Source: an uncultured Clostridia bacterium
GTDB taxonomy: Bacteria > Bacillota > Clostridia > Oscillospirales > CAG-272
DNA: 6,832 nt
Assembly: GCA_947624945.1 (NCBI GenBank)
Contig: CANQMJ010000128.1
Span: 1-6,832 of the forward strand
Reading direction: 5' to 3'
Position numbers and translations under genes: made by a program. Under the pieces are notes generated by a model that made no database searches, was not told where the DNA came from, and saw nothing but the letters and a program-made list of their open reading frames with translations. Positions 4,836 to 6,832 of this stretch are shown piece after piece; the stretch's first letter is position 1, and the number at the start of each line of letters is the position of its first letter.

Positions 4836-6299
4836 ATGAAAAAACTGCTTATAATATTTGCCGTGTTGTTTATCTCTTTGTCGGCTGCATCGTGCGAGCG
4901 CGCCGACGGCGAGATCGGATACACGCTGCTCACCCCCGTCGTCGACCTCGGCGAAACGCTCGACGGCGGCGACTTCATAATGACGTCGGCGTTCACGGAC
5001 AAGAAGTACACGGCGACGGTCGACGGCAGCGCCGACACGAAAACGGCGGGACGCCACACCGTCAGCGTCACCGTGCGCGGAGAGGACGGCTACGAGCGCA
5101 CGCACACGTGCTCGTATACGGTTCGCTCATACGTGCGCGACTCGGTAAGGCTCGAGGCGGGCACACCGATAACGATGGACAAATTCATAAACAAGTCGAT
5201 GGAGGGCTACGCGCGCAACACGTTCTCGTTCGTCGACGACGAGCTGACCGTCGCGAGTTACTCTATCGGTACGCACAGAGTCGGCATATACGTCAACGAC
5301 GTTATCGAGTATTCGTCGCTCATAATCGAGGACACGACGCCGCCGTCGGCGTCTCCTGTCACGGTCCACATCGACAGCGCGAACAATAAGCCGCGCGCGG
5401 ACGATTTTGTCGCGGACATAAAGGACGCGACGTCGGTGAAGTGCGAGTTCAAGGAGGACTACGACTTCAACACGAACGACGACGTGGCAGTCGTCATCGT
5501 TTTGACGGACGAGTCCGGCAACGTGACCGAGATAGAGTCGAGGGCGACGTGCGAGGTCGACACGACGCCGCCGATAATAAACGGCGTACACGACATCACC
5601 GTCGTCGTCGGCGGGACTGTGTCGTACAAGGACGGCATAACGGTCACGGACGATTCGGGCGAAAAGATAAATCTGTCGGTCGACAACAGCCGCGTCAATC
5701 TCTCCGTCGTCGGCACATACGAGGTCACGTACAGCGCGACCGATTCTTCGGGCAACAACACGGTCGTACACGCGTCCGTTATCGTCACCGAAAAGTCGAA
5801 GGTGTCCGAGGACGAGATGATGACGCTCGCGAAGCGCATATATAAGGACTACATCGAGACCGAAGAAGGCATGATACCGTGGGATATAGCGCGCAGAATA
5901 TATGACTGGACGCACGACAACATCAAATACGTAAACGAGAAGGTGGACAAAAACGATCCGGTCGGCGCCGCATATGACGGAATGAAGGATCAGAAGGGCG
6001 ACTGCTTCACGTATATGGCGGTGTCGCGCGTGCTGCTCGGGCTTGCAAACATCGACTGCCGCGAAATAGCGCGCGACCAGCGCGAGGGCGAGGCCGCGCA
6101 TTACTGGCTGCTCGTCGACATCGGCGACGGCTGGTATCACTTCGATTCATGTCTGCACTTCTCGGGCATGGCGTGGGATTCGTTCATGCGCACCGACGCG
6201 GAGCTCAAAGCGTACTGCGAGGAGCACGACATCGAATACTATTACAGATTCGACGTGTCCAAGTACCCGGCGAGGGCGACGCAGTCTTATTACGAATGA
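4836..6299 (+). CDS. Predicted lipoprotein with Ig-like repeats and a transglutaminase-like domain
   Basis: A 487-residue surface protein. Residues 1-19 form a signal peptide (MKKLL start, hydrophobic core), and C20 in LSAASC is the likely lipidated cysteine. The lipobox is imperfect, with Ala at -3. Residues about 26-318 form several beta-rich Ig-like units. Two begin with DTTPP (166-170 and 242-246), and the last (about 242-318) resembles the DUF5011/HYR type, ending YEVTYSATDSSGN. Residues about 325-487 are a transglutaminase-like (papain-fold) domain with the expected triad C390 (KGDCFTY), H422 (AHYW) and D437 (YHFDSC). Family members act as transglutaminases, proteases or peptide amidases, so the reaction is unsure. 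Its place outside the membrane suggests a wall peptide or surface protein substrate. C390, C408, C439 and C461 leave room for other chemistry. It has its own promoter and probably shares its transcript with the adenylation gene 15 bases later. Confidence 0.9.
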   Translation: MKKLLIIFAVLFISLSAASCERADGEIGYTLLTPVVDLGETLDGGDFIMTSAFTDKKYTATVDGSADTKTAGRHTVSVTVRGEDGYERTHTCSYTVRSYVRDSVRLEAGTPITMDKFINKSMEGYARNTFSFVDDELTVASYSIGTHRVGIYVNDVIEYSSLIIEDTTPPSASPVTVHIDSANNKPRADDFVADIKDATSVKCEFKEDYDFNTNDDVAVVIVLTDESGNVTEIESRATCEVDTTPPIINGVHDITVVVGGTVSYKDGITVTDDSGEKINLSVDNSRVNLSVVGTYEVTYSATDSSGNNTVVHASVIVTEKSKVSEDEMMTLAKRIYKDYIETEEGMIPWDIARRIYDWTHDNIKYVNEKVDKNDPVGAAYDGMKDQKGDCFTYMAVSRVLLGLANIDCREIARDQREGEAAHYWLLVDIGDGWYHFDSCLHFSGMAWDSFMRTDAELKAYCEEHDIEYYYRFDVSKYPARATQSYYE

Positions 6300-6314
6300 G
6301 GATCATATTGTGCG

Positions 6315-6832
6315 ATGAAAAATGTTCTCGAATACCTTGAATCGACGGTGACGAGAGTGCCTGACAAGGTCGCGTACTCGGACGGAGTCGAGGATATGAC
6401 GTTTGCCGAGGTGTCGCGGTGCGCGGCAGCTGTGGGCGCGTATCTGCTCGACAAAGGCGCGGGCGGCGGTCCCGTCGCCGTTCTGACGGGCAAGCACCCG
6501 CACGCGATTGCGTGCTTCTTCGGCGTCGTATACGCGGGCGGGTCGTACGTTCCGATAGACGACGAAATGCCCGAAACAAGAGTAGGATTGATACTTGACA
6601 ACGTGCGCGTGCGTGTTATAATATGCGACGGGAGCACGTATAAACGGGCATGCGCACTCGCGGACGAGCACGGCGCGGAAGCCGTCATGTGCGAGGATAT
6701 GTTCGCGCGCACGGTCACGGATGCGGACAGGAAAGCGCTCGCGCGCGTCAGACGTCGGCAGATAGACACCGACCCGATATACATGGTGTTCACGTCGGGC
6801 TCGACGGGAGTGCCGAAGGGAGTTGCGGCATG
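6315..6832 (+). CDS. AMP-forming adenylation enzyme (NRPS/DltA-like), N-terminal part (cut by window end)
   Basis: The frame is open from ATG 6315 to the window end (172 codons). It has the start of an ANL-superfamily adenylation domain: YSDGVEDMTFAEV (21-33), the A2-type motif YAGGSYVPID (73-82), and the phosphate-binding A3 motif FTSGSTGVPKG (159-169). Such enzymes activate a carboxylic acid as acyl-AMP and pass it to a carrier-protein thiol or CoA. The early A2 and A3 motifs are closest in style to amino-acid adenylation domains such as DltA (D-alanine) or NRPS modules. The substrate pocket lies beyond the window, so the substrate is open. The only SD-like sequence, GAGG (6298-6301), overlaps the stop codon of the previous gene and is 13 bases from the ATG, longer than usual. 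No better in-frame start is visible. The tight spacing implies an operon and translational linkage with the lipoprotein. Confidence 0.88.
   Translation, partial: MKNVLEYLESTVTRVPDKVAYSDGVEDMTFAEVSRCAAAVGAYLLDKGAGGGPVAVLTGKHPHAIACFFGVVYAGGSYVPIDDEMPETRVGLILDNVRVRVIICDGSTYKRACALADEHGAEAVMCEDMFARTVTDADRKALARVRRRQIDTDPIYMVFTSGSTGVPKGVAA
6595..6622 (+). promoter_or_regulatory. Perfect promoter hexamers inside the adenylation gene
   Basis: TTGACA (6595-6600), 16-base spacer, TATAAT (6617-6622), in frame within codons for ILDNVRVRVIIC. The spacer ACGTGCGCGTGCGTGT is a strict purine-pyrimidine alternation over all 16 bases. A start near 6629 would give an internal transcript of the downstream part of the operon. 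Both hexamers are exact, but coding constraints alone could produce them. Confidence 0.45.

Noticed and set aside
4622..5071. Upstream extension of the flippase reading frame to a Met at 5071 (684 residues)
   Set aside because: The extra 150 residues cross the divergent promoter region and the start of the lipoprotein gene, are not like the SpoVB family, and a better start with GGGGA exists at 4621.
5127..6140. Minus-strand frame of 337 codons opposite the lipoprotein gene
   Set aside because: It mirrors the lipoprotein coding sequence, and its Arg/Val/Asp-rich composition is typical of an antisense shadow in GC-rich DNA.
1..6832. CRISPR array, insertion sequence, or toxin-antitoxin locus
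   Set aside because: No regular spaced repeats of CRISPR type, no transposase, and no small paired genes were found.

Overview
The window looks like chromosomal DNA from a fairly GC-rich member of the Clostridia, possibly a gut-type lineage. This is an inference. It rests on a bifunctional-type AdhE, a SpoVB-family flippase, a tRNA gene without an encoded CCA, GGAG-type ribosome binding sites and several near-perfect TTGACA/TATAAT sigma-A promoters in AT-rich gaps between GC-rich genes. I cannot name the species.

Layout. Positions 2-832 (+) hold the C-terminal 276 residues of an aldehyde/alcohol dehydrogenase (adhE), closed by a strong rho-independent terminator. Positions 833-1476 form a 644-base gap with no credible gene. 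It holds a consensus promoter pointing back into adhE on the minus strand, a dyad over that promoter, and a run of hairpins including a perfect 30-bp palindrome. Next, on the minus strand, come a tRNA-Thr(GGU) gene with its own promoter and terminator, then a membrane-anchored polysaccharide deacetylase (1610-2809) with its own promoter and a structured leader. Upstream of that, also on the minus strand, is a 534-residue SpoVB-family membrane flippase (3017-4621).

A 214-base divergent region (4622-4835) separates the flippase from a plus-strand gene pair. The first gene (4836-6299) is a predicted lipoprotein with Ig-like repeats and a C-terminal transglutaminase-like Cys-His-Asp domain. Fifteen bases later starts an AMP-forming adenylation enzyme (6315 to the window end) that resembles the NRPS/DltA family. 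The promoter of this pair carries three TTGACAAA cores at an exact 19-bp period and a 14-bp palindrome over the -10 box.

Four of the five proteins (deacetylase, flippase, surface transglutaminase, adenylation enzyme) fit a cell-envelope theme: a glycan precursor is flipped, deacetylated glycan is produced outside, and a surface protein and an activated amino or acyl group are handled by the + strand operon. The adhE fragment is fermentation metabolism and seems unrelated. The most interesting candidate system is the transglutaminase lipoprotein plus adenylation enzyme operon. Its downstream genes, which would show what is activated and attached, lie outside the window.
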